Shown in pieces: positions 1 through 10,204 of a DNA stretch of 64,000 bases. The position numbers were made by a program, and so were the translations under genes. Within the stretch, counting starts at the first letter, position 1. Each line of letters opens with the position of its first letter. Origin of the DNA: Deinococcus indicus (lineage in GTDB: Bacteria > Deinococcota > Deinococci > Deinococcales > Deinococcaceae); contig NZ_NHMK01000009.1 of the NCBI RefSeq assembly GCF_002198095.1, positions 682,001 through 746,000 of the forward strand, read 5' to 3'. The notes beneath the pieces were generated by a model. That model searched no databases and was not told where the DNA came from. It was given only the letters and a program-made list of their open reading frames with translations.

Positions 1-451
1 CGCTGACCTGATCGGCAACCGCTGGCTGTGGGTGGCGGTCCTCAGCAGCACCGGCGCGCAGGTCCTGAAGGTCCTGCTGATCCTGCTGATCGAACGCCGC
101 TGGCGGCCCGCCGCGTTCATGGAAACCGGCGGGATGCCCAGCAGCCACAGCGCCATGGTTGCCGCCCTGACCACCGGCGTCGGCATCACCGAGGGCCTGG
201 GCAGCCCGCTGTTTGCCGCGAGCGCCGTGTTCGCCCTGATCGTCATGTACGACGCGACCGGCGTGCGCCACAGCAGCGGCCAGCAGGCCCGCCTGCTGAA
301 CGACCTGGTCGACGAACTGCGCGCCGTGGTCCGCGAGGGCTTCGCGCCGCTGCCGCTGCGCGTCCTGCTGGGCCACACCTACCTGGAGGTGCTGGTCGGC
401 AGCCTGATCGGCGTGGCCGTCGGGTTCATCGCCTTCAGCGGCCAGTCCTGA
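1..451 (+). CDS. Divergent PAP2 family membrane protein (5' end outside window)
   Basis: This is the C-terminal part of a small hydrophobic protein, and the reading frame is open from base 2. It carries the run GGMPSSHSAMVAAL, typical of the divergent PAP2/acid-phosphatase-like family (YuiD, DUF212), followed by a membrane segment, YDATGVRHSSGQQA, and a final hydrophobic stretch (LEVLVGSLIGVAVGFIAF). These proteins are integral membrane proteins related to PAP2 phosphatases, but their substrate is unproven. The true start lies upstream of the window. A strong terminator hairpin follows 13 bases after the stop. The family call is firm and the biochemical role is not known. Confidence 0.85.
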   Translation, partial: ADLIGNRWLWVAVLSSTGAQVLKVLLILLIERRWRPAAFMETGGMPSSHSAMVAALTTGVGITEGLGSPLFAASAVFALIVMYDATGVRHSSGQQARLLNDLVDELRAVVREGFAPLPLRVLLGHTYLEVLVGSLIGVAVGFIAFSGQS

Positions 452-464
452 ACGCCGCCGGAAC

Positions 465-506
465 CGCAGGAGGGACGGATCCAGTGTTCGACCCGTCCCT
501 CCTGCG
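465..506 (+). terminator. Perfect 14-bp stem terminator
   Basis: The arms CGCAGGAGGGACGG (465-478) and CCGTCCCTCCTGCG (493-506) are exact reverse complements around a 14-base loop. It lies just after the PAP2-like gene and probably ends that transcript. There is only a short T tract, so it may act as an RNA 3'-end stabiliser as well. Confidence 0.8.
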
Positions 507-578
507 TTGAACCCGGTTCCTGCGCGCACTCCGAGTGCGGAGCGTGCAGGCCACCCGGCACCCTTCCGGGTGGATGTC

Positions 579-737
579 ATACGGACTCCGATTGAATGGT
601 CTTTGCAACCCATTCAATCCGAGCGGACGCGACTCGTAGAGCTGCTCCGCAGAGAAGGAGCAACACGCCCCTCCGGACGTGGAGCCGGCAGGGGCGGTGA
701 AGTTCCGGATTGTTGGCGAAACAAACGGAATCCGTAT
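579..737 (+). repeat. MITE-like dispersed element, copy 1 (long form)
   Basis: The element starts ATACGGACTCCG and ends CGGAATCCGTAT, so its ends are imperfect inverted repeats. Just inside is a hairpin ATTGAATGG...CCATTCAAT-like (TTGAATGGTC/ACCCATTCAA), then a middle block with GAGCTGCTCCGCAGAGAAGG, then GGAGCCGG and CCGGATTGTTGGCGAAACAAACGG. The same blocks recur at 15092, 17373, 32459, 48808 and 52255. This copy lies 15 bases beyond the stop codon of the minus-strand gene at 753-1136. No ORF in it looks real. It fills most of the 301-base gap here. Confidence 0.85.
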
Positions 738-752
738 CAGGCGAAGCCTGTA

Positions 753-1136
<384 letters not shown>

Positions 1137-1196
1137 GTGACACGAGCATACTCCACCCGGCCCGCGCCGTCAGCCTGCCCGCCCCCCTGGCTGCCG

Positions 1197-3017
1197 TCAG
1201 CCCAGCAGCACGCGCCCCCCGCTGGCATCCAGCGTGACGTGACCGCCGCGCAACACCTCGCCCGTCACGGCGTCCCGCCACTCGCCGTCCGGCAGGGACA
1301 GCGTGACCTCGTGCGCGCCGGGACGGCGGCTGGCGATCACGGCCGCCCGCTCGGCCCGTCCGTCCGCGTGGGTGTACTCGCGCAGGAACGCCACGGCGTC
1401 CTCCTCGGCATGCAGGAAGCGCAGGCCGCCGCGCTGCAACGCCAGCGACTTCCGGCGCACGGCGATCAGGGCCTTCATGCGGCCGCGCAGGTCCGTGTCC
1501 CACTGCGACTCGTCCCACGGCATGGACTCGCGGCACCAGGGCATGGACCCGTCACGGGACTGCGTCACGCCCACCTCGCTGCCGTAGTACGTGCAGGGCA
1601 CGCCCACGTACCCCATCAGCAGCGTCACGCCCGCCAGGAAGCGCGTGCGGTCGTTGCCCAGGCGGTACAGGGCGCGCGGAATGTCGTGCGATTCCAGCAC
1701 GTTGAACATGCTCAGGGCCACCTGCGCGGGCAGCGCGTGGTACGCGTCCCACAGGATCTCCGTGAGTTCCTCGCCGCCCAGCGCGCTGGGTTCGAAGGTC
1801 ATGTTCGCCCGCGCCAGCCACTGCATGACCGGCAGGCCGAACCCGTGGTAGTTCATGCTGCCGTCCTCGCCCTGCCCGTCCAGCGCGTGCTCCGGGTCAT
1901 AGAAGCGCTCGCCGAACACGTACGCGTCCGGGCGTTCCTCACGCGCCGCGCGTTTCAGGGTGCGGTGCAGCGGCAGGTTGTCCTCGTCCGTGCCGCCCGT
2001 GCCGATCATGTGCGCCACGTCCAGCCGCCAGCCGGCCGCGCCGCGCCGCAGCCAGTGCCGCACGACGCTCTCCTCGCCGCTGAAGAACTCCTGCACGGCC
2101 GCCCCGTTGCGGTAATCGATCTTCGGGAGGGTCGGCACGTCGAAGAACGCGTGGTACGGCAGTTTGCCCGGCTCGTCCCGCCACGTGAACATGGCGCGTT
2201 CCGGGGCGTCCTCGGCGTCCATGGCCGCGCGGAACAGGGCGTTCTCGTTCCCGACGTGGTTGAACACGCCGTCCAGCACGATCCGCACGCCCGCCTGTTC
2301 AGAGGCGCGCACCAGTTCGTCCCAGGCCCCGTCGCCACCCAGGTGCGGGTCCACGTGCCGGTAATCGGTGATGTCGTACCGGTGGTTGCTGGGCGACACG
2401 AAGATCGGCGTGAGCCACAACCCCGTCACGCCCAGGTCCGTCAGGTACGGCAGCGCCTGCGTGACCCCGTTCAGGTCCCCGCCGTAATGCCCGTGAATGT
2501 CCCCCCAGCTGTCGATGGGCGTGGACCACTCGACCCGTTCGACCACGCGGTCCCCGTACACGTACTCGCCGGTCTGCACGTCGTTGCCGGGATCGCCGTT
2601 GCGGAAACGGTCCGGGAAGATCTGGTAGAACACGCTCTCCCACGCCCACTCGGGCGCCGCATGGCCCGTCAGGTACGTGAACCACGACCGGAACCCCCGG
2701 CGCGTGCGGTGCAGGCCCAGCGCCGTCAGGTGCAGGTGATCGTTCGTGAAGTTCAGCTGCCAGGAGTACCGCACGCGGCCCTCGTGGACCGGCAGGTCCG
2801 CCTCGAACCAGCGGCCCGGCGCGTCCCCGAGCGGCGTGACCTCGCGCGCCGGGACGGACTCGATCTCACCGACCCGCACGAACTTCAGGTGCACGGCCGT
2901 GACGCTCAGGGTCGTGCGGACACGCACGCGCACTGAGCCGCCCAGCGGCGCCCCCAGCGTCTCGGTGTAGGCGGGCGTGTGGTCGTGCTGGGTGGACAGA
3001 AGCGGAAAGACGGACAT
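1197..3017 (-). CDS. GH13 alpha-glycosidase, neopullulanase/cyclomaltodextrinase type
   Basis: A 606-residue glycoside hydrolase family 13 enzyme likely to cleave alpha-1,4 (and perhaps alpha-1,6) bonds in maltodextrins, pullulan or cyclodextrins. Residues 1-120 form an N-terminal beta-sandwich of the CBM34 kind, and the catalytic barrel follows. Visible signature regions are DGVFNHVG (about 249), GWRLDVAH with the nucleophile Asp (about 333), GERFYDPE with the acid/base Glu (about 370) and ESHD with the third Asp (about 445). No signal peptide is evident, so it is probably cytoplasmic. The ATG at 3017 was chosen because GGAGG stands 5 bases upstream; an ORF extension to 3083 lacks family sequence. 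It is transcribed away from ispG. Exact substrate preference cannot be told from sequence. Confidence 0.92.
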   Translation of the reverse strand: MSVFPLLSTQHDHTPAYTETLGAPLGGSVRVRVRTTLSVTAVHLKFVRVGEIESVPAREVTPLGDAPGRWFEADLPVHEGRVRYSWQLNFTNDHLHLTALGLHRTRRGFRSWFTYLTGHAAPEWAWESVFYQIFPDRFRNGDPGNDVQTGEYVYGDRVVERVEWSTPIDSWGDIHGHYGGDLNGVTQALPYLTDLGVTGLWLTPIFVSPSNHRYDITDYRHVDPHLGGDGAWDELVRASEQAGVRIVLDGVFNHVGNENALFRAAMDAEDAPERAMFTWRDEPGKLPYHAFFDVPTLPKIDYRNGAAVQEFFSGEESVVRHWLRRGAAGWRLDVAHMIGTGGTDEDNLPLHRTLKRAAREERPDAYVFGERFYDPEHALDGQGEDGSMNYHGFGLPVMQWLARANMTFEPSALGGEELTEILWDAYHALPAQVALSMFNVLESHDIPRALYRLGNDRTRFLAGVTLLMGYVGVPCTYYGSEVGVTQSRDGSMPWCRESMPWDESQWDTDLRGRMKALIAVRRKSLALQRGGLRFLHAEEDAVAFLREYTHADGRAERAAVIASRRPGAHEVTLSLPDGEWRDAVTGEVLRGGHVTLDASGGRVLLG

Positions 3018-3294
3018 GAAAACCTCCGGAAACGGAACCGAACCAGTCGGGACAGGAAAGAAGCGGGAAAGCGGGACGCCCACGCGGGCGGCGCAGCAGA
3101 AAGGACGCCGGGCACGGTCTCAGCGCACCCTGCGTTCAGCAGTGCGGCCAAGGTCGTGCCCGGCGGGCAAGCGTTGCCTTTGAACTTTGCGCCACAGTCT
3201 GAAGCTCCCCGCCCCCCGCGGTCAAGTGGGAGCGGGGGCGGGCTGTCGCAGGCGGGCGTAACGCTGCTTCCTGACCATCCCGCATGGCGCCGCG

Positions 3295-3300
3295 TACACT
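3295..3300 (+). promoter_or_regulatory. -10 box TACACT of leaderless ispG
   Basis: TACACT is followed by exactly seven bases (GGGCGGC) and then the ATG of ispG, so transcription should begin at or within a base or two of the start codon. The near-identical string GCGTACACTGGGGGCATGAA occurs before the gene at 49070. Confidence 0.75.
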
Positions 3301-3307
3301 GGGCGGC

Positions 3308-4527
<1,220 letters not shown>

Positions 4528-4531
<4 letters not shown>

Positions 4532-4917
4532 GCGCCTGGGGCGTCGGCCCCTTCCAGAACGAGGCCGCCGCCGAGATCGCGCAGGACGGCGCCTACGCCC
4601 TGGCGGAAGCCTTCGACGTGGCGCTGGACCCCGACAACGACTACTTGGAGGCCGAGGAAGGCCACCGCGCCGTCGCCGCCGCCGAGACGCTGGCTGCCGT
4701 CCTGACCGGCGACACCAGCGCCCTGACCGACGCCGCCCTGCGCGCCTGGGTGCAGGGCGCTGACCCCACCGAACTCACGCACCTGCGGGAACACGCGCTG
4801 GAAGCCCTGGACCGCGTCCTCGGCCCCGGCAGCGAACTCCCGGACCTGTGGGAGGACAGCGAGGACGCCGACGCGTGGCAGGGCGACATCCAGCGCCTGC
4901 GCGCCGCGCTGAGCTGA
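4528..4917 (+). CDS. DUF4259 domain protein
   Basis: A 129-residue acidic soluble protein beginning [20 protein letters not shown], the hallmark opening of DUF4259 (MGAWGxGxFxNDxAxD). The family is widespread and of unknown function. Its start overlaps the ispG stop (ATGA at 4528-4531), so it should be translated by coupling to ispG. The third gene of this run starts two bases after its stop. Confidence 0.85.
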
Positions 4918-4919
4918 AC

Positions 4920-5369
4920 GTGGAACCGGGCGTGCTGCCCTGGCTGCGGGACGACCTGACCCGCGCGGACCCGCACGCCCCGGCCCGTCTGACTGCCGAC
5001 CTGCACCGCTGCGCCCGTGAATCCGGCTGGGCGTTCGTCGGCGGGCTACACGACGACCCCCTGACGGGCGTGCGGGGTCAGACCCTCCGACCTGCGGCGG
5101 GCGGGGCAGCGGTGAGGCTGCTCGCACACACCGACTGGCCACTGCTGACCCTCACGGACGCCACGCATCCGGCGGCCACCTTCGCGCCCTACCTGAACCC
5201 GCCCGGCCTGACCGCGTGGTGGCAGGCATGCGGCTGGCTCGTCCCGGACGCCGCGTGGCTGAACGGAACACCCGACCGCGCCGACCTCGACCGCCTGCCA
5301 CCCGGCGCGGCGAAGGGCGCGCGGCACCTGGGCTGGACGCGCGGCGACCTGCTGTTCCGGTACTGGTGA
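4920..5369 (+). CDS. Hypothetical protein, 149 aa
   Basis: I do not recognise a family. It is Trp- and Leu-rich (LTAWWQACGWLV, HLGWTRGDLLFRYW) with no signal peptide or clear membrane span. The GTG at 4920, two bases after the DUF4259 stop, is preferred because the longer ORF would overlap DUF4259 extensively. It is probably the last cistron of the ispG transcript. It ends three bases before the converging gene at 5373. Confidence 0.65.
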   Translation: MEPGVLPWLRDDLTRADPHAPARLTADLHRCARESGWAFVGGLHDDPLTGVRGQTLRPAAGGAAVRLLAHTDWPLLTLTDATHPAATFAPYLNPPGLTAWWQACGWLVPDAAWLNGTPDRADLDRLPPGAAKGARHLGWTRGDLLFRYW

Positions 5370-5372
5370 CGC

Positions 5373-5876
5373 TCAGGCGTGTGCCTGCTGCCGTCCCTGC
5401 CAGTGGTCGAGGAGTTGCCGCCCGTCGCTGGGCATGCCTGCGCCCATACCCATCCAGGCGGGGTAGCGGACGGGCATAGCGGTCACGAGGGCCTGAAGTC
5501 CGGCGAACACGGCCAGCGCCTGCCCGAACAGACCGGTCAGGTCGCCTCCGCCGCGCCACAGCAGCGCGCCCAGGGCGCACAGCGCGGCGGAACTGAGCGG
5601 CCCGAGGGCGATGGCCCACGCCCAGGTGGCCGGGGTCACGGTCGCGTGATCCCAGTGGGCGCGGCCTATCCAGAACGGGTACGGGCGCACGTCCACCGCG
5701 ATCCGCCCCAACCGGAACCGCGCCACGGACCGGCCCCCATCCACCCCGAGCTGCACGCGCACGCCGGACGCCCCGGCCCGCAGCGGCAGCAGCACATGCG
5801 CGAACTCGTGCGCCGTGACGGCCAGCAGCCCGGCCAGCAGGTACATCAGGAGCAGCGTCGGATCGAAGGTCACCAC
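5373..5876 (-). CDS. Small M50-like (site-2-protease type) membrane metalloprotease
   Basis: A 167-residue integral membrane protein. The first helix carries HEFAH, the HExxH zinc motif of M50 peptidases, within LLAVTAHEFAHVLLPL. Near the C-terminus MPSDGRQLLDHW matches the second M50 motif (N/S-x-x-DG), which supplies the third zinc ligand. Hydrophobic segments around residues 8-30, 83-104 and 113-135 complete a minimal core. It lacks PDZ domains. Start: a GTG GTG pair at 5876 or 5873. Substrate is unknown; related small family members include sporulation and housekeeping proteases. Confidence 0.75.
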   Translation of the reverse strand: MVTFDPTLLLMYLLAGLLAVTAHEFAHVLLPLRAGASGVRVQLGVDGGRSVARFRLGRIAVDVRPYPFWIGRAHWDHATVTPATWAWAIALGPLSSAALCALGALLWRGGGDLTGLFGQALAVFAGLQALVTAMPVRYPAWMGMGAGMPSDGRQLLDHWQGRQQAHA

Positions 5877-5909
5877 GGTAGGGAGTACGCGGCGCGGCCG
5901 CCGGCCGTT

Positions 5910-6335
5910 TCACCCGGTGGGCGACCCGTCCTGCCGCGCGTAGTTGCGGGTGAACATCAGGTTGCCCCGCCGCATCCCCAGCGCCTCGTAGTACGGGACG
6001 AGGTTGTCGTCGCAGCCGAGGTCCACGGCGTACAGGTGCCGCAGTTCGGCCTGCATGCGGGTCATCAGGGCGCGGCCCACGCCCCGTCCCTGCCAAGCGG
6101 GCAGGACTTCCAGCAGCGGAATGTACGCGGTCAGCACCCCGTCGCTGATCGCCTGCACGAAGCCGATGACCTGACCGTCATGCACGGCCAGCACGACGCG
6201 GTACGACCCGCGCAGCAGGCGCAGGAACGTCTCGGGCGCGGGCGGATTGGGCCAGTCCACGAAAAAGCCCTGCAACTGCCCCGGCGTGACGCGGTCCAGG
6301 GTGGTGTGCAGGGTGTAGGCGGGTTCGGTGGTCAC
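5910..6335 (-). CDS. GNAT family N-acetyltransferase
   Basis: A 141-residue single-domain acetyltransferase. The acetyl-CoA pyrophosphate-binding loop is seen as LPAWQGRGVGRALMTRMQAEL, preceded by the beta4 strand YIPLLEVLPAW and followed by a C-terminal PYYEALGMRRG typical of GNATs. The acceptor substrate cannot be told. GTG is the start codon at 6335, with CAGACT six bases upstream as a likely -10 box. It stands alone between two other minus-strand genes. Confidence 0.85.
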   Translation of the reverse strand: MTTEPAYTLHTTLDRVTPGQLQGFFVDWPNPPAPETFLRLLRGSYRVVLAVHDGQVIGFVQAISDGVLTAYIPLLEVLPAWQGRGVGRALMTRMQAELRHLYAVDLGCDDNLVPYYEALGMRRGNLMFTRNYARQDGSPTG

Positions 6336-6382
6336 CGGCCCAGTCTGTCAGAGGACGGCCGGGCAGGTGGGGGCAGCTGCGG

Positions 6383-6832
6383 TCAGAAGCGCAGTTCCAG
6401 GCCAACGCCCGCGCCGATCTGGCCGGCGCTGCTGGCCCGCACGAACGCGCGCCACCCGGCGGGGCCGAACACGGGGCCGCGCAGGCCGGTCTCGCCGTAC
6501 AGCGCAAAGCGGTTCTCGCCTCCCTGCGCGGTGGGGACGGTGAGTTGCCCACCGACGGTGGCGAAGGCATCCACCTTCGTCAGCGGGAGGTTCAGGTCGC
6601 GCAGGGTCACGCCGGCGGCCAGGCGGTTGTATGAGGTGTCGGTCGTCTGCCAGGGGCGTTCGGCGCTGCCTTCCACGCCGACCGTACCGATGAACGGGAT
6701 GGGCAGCAGGGCGCTGCCGACGTGCACGCCGTACCCGCTCGTGGTGGCGTCCACGCCGGCCCACACGACGGCGGCGCTGGCAGGGGCGGTGAGGGTGGCG
6801 GCGAGGCTCAGGGCGGTCAGGGTGCGGCGCAT
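6383..6832 (-). CDS. Secreted small beta-barrel-like protein
   Basis: A 149-residue protein with an N-terminal signal peptide (MRRTLTALSLAATLTAPASA) and alternating-hydrophobic strands to the C-terminus. It ends ...GLELRF, where the terminal Phe is typical of outer-membrane beta-barrel proteins. A similar design is seen in the unlinked 41842-42375 gene (ending GLTYRF). A -10 box TAGCCT lies six bases before the ATG. No enzymatic motif is seen. Confidence 0.65.
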   Translation of the reverse strand: MRRTLTALSLAATLTAPASAAVVWAGVDATTSGYGVHVGSALLPIPFIGTVGVEGSAERPWQTTDTSYNRLAAGVTLRDLNLPLTKVDAFATVGGQLTVPTAQGGENRFALYGETGLRGPVFGPAGWRAFVRASSAGQIGAGVGLELRF

Positions 6833-6883
6833 GCATTCAGGCTAGCGGACGCCGCATGAGGATGTGCGCAGGATTGCGCGCGT

Positions 6884-7771
6884 TCAGGCGTTCAGGCGCA
6901 CGGCGGCCACGCTGGCCAGCATCCGGAACGTCTGGAACAGGTGGAAGGCGTTCTCGCTCTCCCAGCCGACCGTCACGGCGTCGATGCGGGTGATGCCGGG
7001 CACGCGTTCGCAGGCGTCCGCGCGGGCCTGATGGTCGAAACTCAGCTGCGCGGCGGCCGGGAAACGCGTGCCGTACGGTTCGGGCGGCGAGTGCAGCGCC
7101 TGCGTCACGGCCCGGAACGCGCCGTCGCGGATGCGGCGCTGCGCCTCGCGCGGGTGCAGGTGCGTGGCCGCGAAACTGCTCAGGCCCTCCTTGACCGGCA
7201 CCGTGACCACCCCCTCGCCCAGTTCCGCGGTGATTTCCGTCATGGCCACGTCGTCCCCGCAGGCGAACAGCACGGGCACGCCGTAATGCCCGGCCAGCAG
7301 GGCGTTCAGGCCGTACTCGCCGGTGCTCGCGCCGTTCACGCGCACGTCGCGGATGAAGCCGTTCCAGGTGTGCGCCAGCGGCCCGCGCACGCTTCCGGCC
7401 CGCGCGTGGTACCCCACGAACAGCAGGCCCAGCACGCCAGCCTCCTGCACGCCCTGCACCATGCTCAGGGGCTTGTCGTTCCCGCTGGTAAAGCGCACTC
7501 CGTCCGGCAGCAGTTCCGGGATCAGGTTGCGCATGGTGTCGTGACTGTCGTTCACGAGCACGTCGGTCGCCCCGGCGTCCAGCGCACCCTGCGCGGCGGC
7601 GGCGGCCTCCAGGGTCATGCGTTCGCGCGCCCGCTCGTACTCGGCGCCGCTCACCAGCCCGCCGAACTCGGGCGGACTGACCTGCACCCAGCTGGAAACG
7701 CCGGTCACGCCTTCCATGTCCACGCTGATCACGATGCTGCGCGCCCCTGTGCCGCTCTGCTGGTCACTCAT
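6884..7771 (-). CDS. M55 family D-aminopeptidase (DppA-like)
   Basis: A 295-residue zinc peptidase of the DppA/M55 family, which releases N-terminal D-amino acids from D-Ala-containing peptides and is linked to peptidoglycan peptide recycling. Seen motifs are ISVDMEGVTGVSSW (Asp and Glu zinc ligands), VNDSHDTMRNLIPELLP, FVGYHARAG and TWNGFIRDVRVNG. It is cytoplasmic, with no signal. The ATG at 7771 is preferred to the longer ORF because TACCCT stands seven bases upstream as a -10 box, so the transcript is leaderless. It is divergent from map. Confidence 0.9.
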   Translation of the reverse strand: MSDQQSGTGARSIVISVDMEGVTGVSSWVQVSPPEFGGLVSGAEYERARERMTLEAAAAAQGALDAGATDVLVNDSHDTMRNLIPELLPDGVRFTSGNDKPLSMVQGVQEAGVLGLLFVGYHARAGSVRGPLAHTWNGFIRDVRVNGASTGEYGLNALLAGHYGVPVLFACGDDVAMTEITAELGEGVVTVPVKEGLSSFAATHLHPREAQRRIRDGAFRAVTQALHSPPEPYGTRFPAAAQLSFDHQARADACERVPGITRIDAVTVGWESENAFHLFQTFRMLASVAAVRLNA

Positions 7772-7837
7772 GGGGGCCAGGGTACCGTGACGCGCGGCAG
7801 GGAAGGGCACGGCCGGGCCGTGTTAGCCTCATGCGTT

Positions 7838-8599
7838 ATGAGCCGCGTTTCCCTGAAATCCGCCCGAGAGATCGAAGCCATGCGCCGCGCCGGGGCGCTC
7901 GTCGCGGAGACGTTCCGCGTGCTGGAGCCGCACGTGAAGCCCGGCGTCACCCTGAAAGAACTCGACACCCTGGCCGAGGAACACATCCGCCGCGCTGGCG
8001 CCACGCCCGCCTACCTGGGCTACGGCCCGAAGAACAACCCCTTCCCCGGCACCATCTGCGCCAGCGTGAACGAGGTCATCTGCCACGGCATCCCCGACGG
8101 CCGTGAACTGAAGGAAGGCGACGTGGTCGGCGTGGACATCGGCGTGCTGATGAACGGCGTGTACGGCGACGCCTGCTACACCTACACGGTCGGGCAGGTC
8201 AGCGCGGACGTGCAGGGCCTCGTGGACACCACCCGCGAGTGCCTGAAAGCGGGGCTGGACGTCATCCGCCCGAACGCCCGCACCGGCGACATCGGGCACG
8301 CCATCCAGACCCTCGCCGAGGCGCGCGGGTACAGCGTGGTCCGCGAGTATACCGGGCACGGCATCGGCAAACGCCTGCACGAGGAACCCACCATCTACCA
8401 CTGGGGCGCGCGCTACACCGGCCTGAAACTCCAGCCGGGCATGGTGTTCACGGTGGAACCCATGATCAACCTGGGCCGCCCCGAGACGCGCCTGCAGGCC
8501 GACGGCTGGACCGTCACCACCGCCGACGGGCAGCCCAGCGCGCAGTTCGAGCACACCCTGGTCGTCACGGACAAGGGCTACGAGATCCTCACGCTGTAA
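7838..8599 (+). CDS. map: Methionine aminopeptidase type I
   Basis: A 253-residue M24A metallopeptidase that removes the initiator Met from nascent proteins. The metal ligands are visible: Asp in VVGVDIGVLMNG and GDACYTYTVG, His in EYTGHGIGK, Glu in FTVEPMINLG and Glu in AQFEHTLVV. It lacks N-terminal zinc fingers, as expected of bacterial type I enzymes. A -10-like TAGCCT ends eight bases before the ATG at 7838; an overlapping ATG at 7831 is in another frame and gives no family match. The pentapeptide gene begins right after its stop. Confidence 0.96.
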   Translation: MSRVSLKSAREIEAMRRAGALVAETFRVLEPHVKPGVTLKELDTLAEEHIRRAGATPAYLGYGPKNNPFPGTICASVNEVICHGIPDGRELKEGDVVGVDIGVLMNGVYGDACYTYTVGQVSADVQGLVDTTRECLKAGLDVIRPNARTGDIGHAIQTLAEARGYSVVREYTGHGIGKRLHEEPTIYHWGARYTGLKLQPGMVFTVEPMINLGRPETRLQADGWTVTTADGQPSAQFEHTLVVTDKGYEILTL

Positions 8600-9268
8600 A
8601 TGGACCCGACCCGCCCGAACGCCCCGAAATTCCCGCGCGGCGGCCTGCGTGCCCCGCCGCCCGGCCCGCTGGAAAGCGAGACCGTGTACCGGGGGCTGGC
8701 GCTGGAAGGCGACCTGACCGGCGCGGAGGCCCTGAACGCCGTGACCTTCCAGGGCTGCGTGTTCCGGCGGGTGAACCTGACCGGCGTCCACTGGCGCGGC
8801 GTGCGCCTGACCGACGTGCGTTTCGAGGGCTGCGACCTGAGCGGCGCCCGCCTGGAAGACGCGGCCCTGGAACGCGTGCAGTTCACGGACTGCCGCCTGC
8901 TGGGCGTGCAGGCCGCCCACGCGCGCCTGCGGCACGTGACCCTGAGCCGCGTGGCCGCCCCCCTGAGCGTGTGGGTGAAGGCCGACGCGGCCCACCTGCG
9001 CCTGGACGACTGCGACCTGACCGAGGCCGTCTTCATGGACGCCGACCTGCCGGGCCTGATCCTGCGGGGGTGCCGCCTGCCCCGCACGGACCTGCGCGGC
9101 GCGCGGCTGGCCGGGGCCGACCTGCGCTCCAGTGACCTGCGCGGCCTGCGCGTCACGCCCCGCGAACTGGAGGGCGTGACCGTGGACGCCGCGCAGCTGC
9201 CGGACCTCGCCCACCTGCTGGGCGTCCGGGTGGGGGAGAGCCTCCCGGACCCGGACGCCCTTCGCTGA
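8600..9268 (+). CDS. Pentapeptide-repeat protein
   Basis: A 222-residue protein with repeats of the A(D/N)LXX type, for example VNLTGVHWRGVRLTDVRFEGCDLSGARLEDAAL and TDLRGARLAGADLRSSDLRG. These should form a right-handed quadrilateral beta-helix. The repeat core covers roughly residues 45-195, with a Pro-rich head. The function of such proteins varies (gyrase protection in Qnr/MfpA, otherwise unknown), and nothing here selects one. The ATG directly follows the map stop (TAAATG), so it is probably translated from the map message. Confidence 0.85.
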   Translation: MDPTRPNAPKFPRGGLRAPPPGPLESETVYRGLALEGDLTGAEALNAVTFQGCVFRRVNLTGVHWRGVRLTDVRFEGCDLSGARLEDAALERVQFTDCRLLGVQAAHARLRHVTLSRVAAPLSVWVKADAAHLRLDDCDLTEAVFMDADLPGLILRGCRLPRTDLRGARLAGADLRSSDLRGLRVTPRELEGVTVDAAQLPDLAHLLGVRVGESLPDPDALR

Positions 9269-9304
9269 CCACCGGTTCGTCTCAGTCCCAGACCACCGCG
9301 CCGG

Positions 9305-10198
9305 TCAGTTGAACGGGCAGCTGCTGCGCACGTCCGAGTAGGTGGTGCCGACGGCCGGGGCGGGGCACAGGAACGGGCTGTAGCGCAGGTCGTTGTCCAC
9401 GAAGCGTTTGAGCCAAGCCACGCTGGCCCGCGCGATGGGCGTGTTCGACGTGTTCGGCGCGAAGTGGCTGGCGCCGCGCAGTTCCAGGTACGTGCGGGGC
9501 AGCGTGGCGGCCAGACTGGTGTAGAACGGCACCGAGTGCGAGGCGACCGGCGCGACCGTGTCGGACTGCGCGCCGATGATCAGGGTGGGCGTGCGCAGTT
9601 CCGGCCAGGTCTTGTCGGTGTTCCAGGGGGTCAGGGCCACGGCGGCCTTCAGGGCGGGGTTGGTCTTGGCGGCTTCCAGACTGCCGCCGCCGCCCATGCT
9701 GTGGCCCATCACGGCCAGCCGGTTCGGGTCGATGCGGCCGCGCACGTCGCTGCTGCCGGTCAGGTACCGCAGCGCCGCCAGAAGTTGCGTGCCGCGCGAG
9801 GACGGCTGGTCGTAGATGGTGTTCGTGTCGATGATGAACACCACGAACCCCTGCGAGGCGAGGCGCGGCCCCAGCCACGACAGGCTGCTCTGCGTGGCGG
9901 TGTAGCCGGGGGACACGGCGACCGCGCCGAAGGTGCCGTCGCTGGTGGTCGTCGGGTAATAGATGGTGCCGCCCCCGAACCCGCTGACCCGCAACCGGGA
10001 CACGCTGGTCGAGCTGGTCGCGTACGGCCCGCGCGTCGCTTCCAGGCTGGCGGTGGTGGGGGCGGGGCCACGCTCGAAGGGGTTGACGGCCTGGGTGGTC
10101 ACAGGCTGGTCCTGCGGGGCCGCGCCGGGCGGTGACTGCACGCCCGCGCAGGCAGCCAGGAGGACGGTCAGGGCAAGGCCGACAGTCAAGTTTTTCAT
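9305..10198 (-). CDS. Secreted cutinase / PET-hydrolase-like lipoprotein (alpha/beta hydrolase)
   Basis: A 297-residue secreted esterase. Residues 1-17 form a lipoprotein signal ending LLAAC, with lipidated Cys17. The mature domain matches bacterial cutinases and polyester hydrolases: oxyanion-hole GYTATQ (Tyr99), nucleophile Ser167 in [10 protein letters not shown] (oxyanion Met168), PWNTDKTW (Trp192), Asp213 in [10 protein letters not shown] and His245 in RGASHFAPN. Cys277 and Cys294 at the C-terminus match the conserved disulfide. These features define the LCC/Thermobifida cutinase group, though whether PET itself is attacked cannot be told. It probably sits on the cell surface. A CAGACT -10-like box is eight bases before the ATG. 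The next gene upstream on the strand ends six bases away. Confidence 0.88.
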   Translation of the reverse strand: MKNLTVGLALTVLLAACAGVQSPPGAAPQDQPVTTQAVNPFERGPAPTTASLEATRGPYATSSTSVSRLRVSGFGGGTIYYPTTTSDGTFGAVAVSPGYTATQSSLSWLGPRLASQGFVVFIIDTNTIYDQPSSRGTQLLAALRYLTGSSDVRGRIDPNRLAVMGHSMGGGGSLEAAKTNPALKAAVALTPWNTDKTWPELRTPTLIIGAQSDTVAPVASHSVPFYTSLAATLPRTYLELRGASHFAPNTSNTPIARASVAWLKRFVDNDLRYSPFLCPAPAVGTTYSDVRSSCPFN

Positions 10199-10204
10199 TC
10201 CAGA

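Noticed and set aside
1137..2936. 599-codon plus-strand ORF opposite the GH13 gene
   Set aside because: It is a shadow frame; all GH13 catalytic motifs are on the minus strand.
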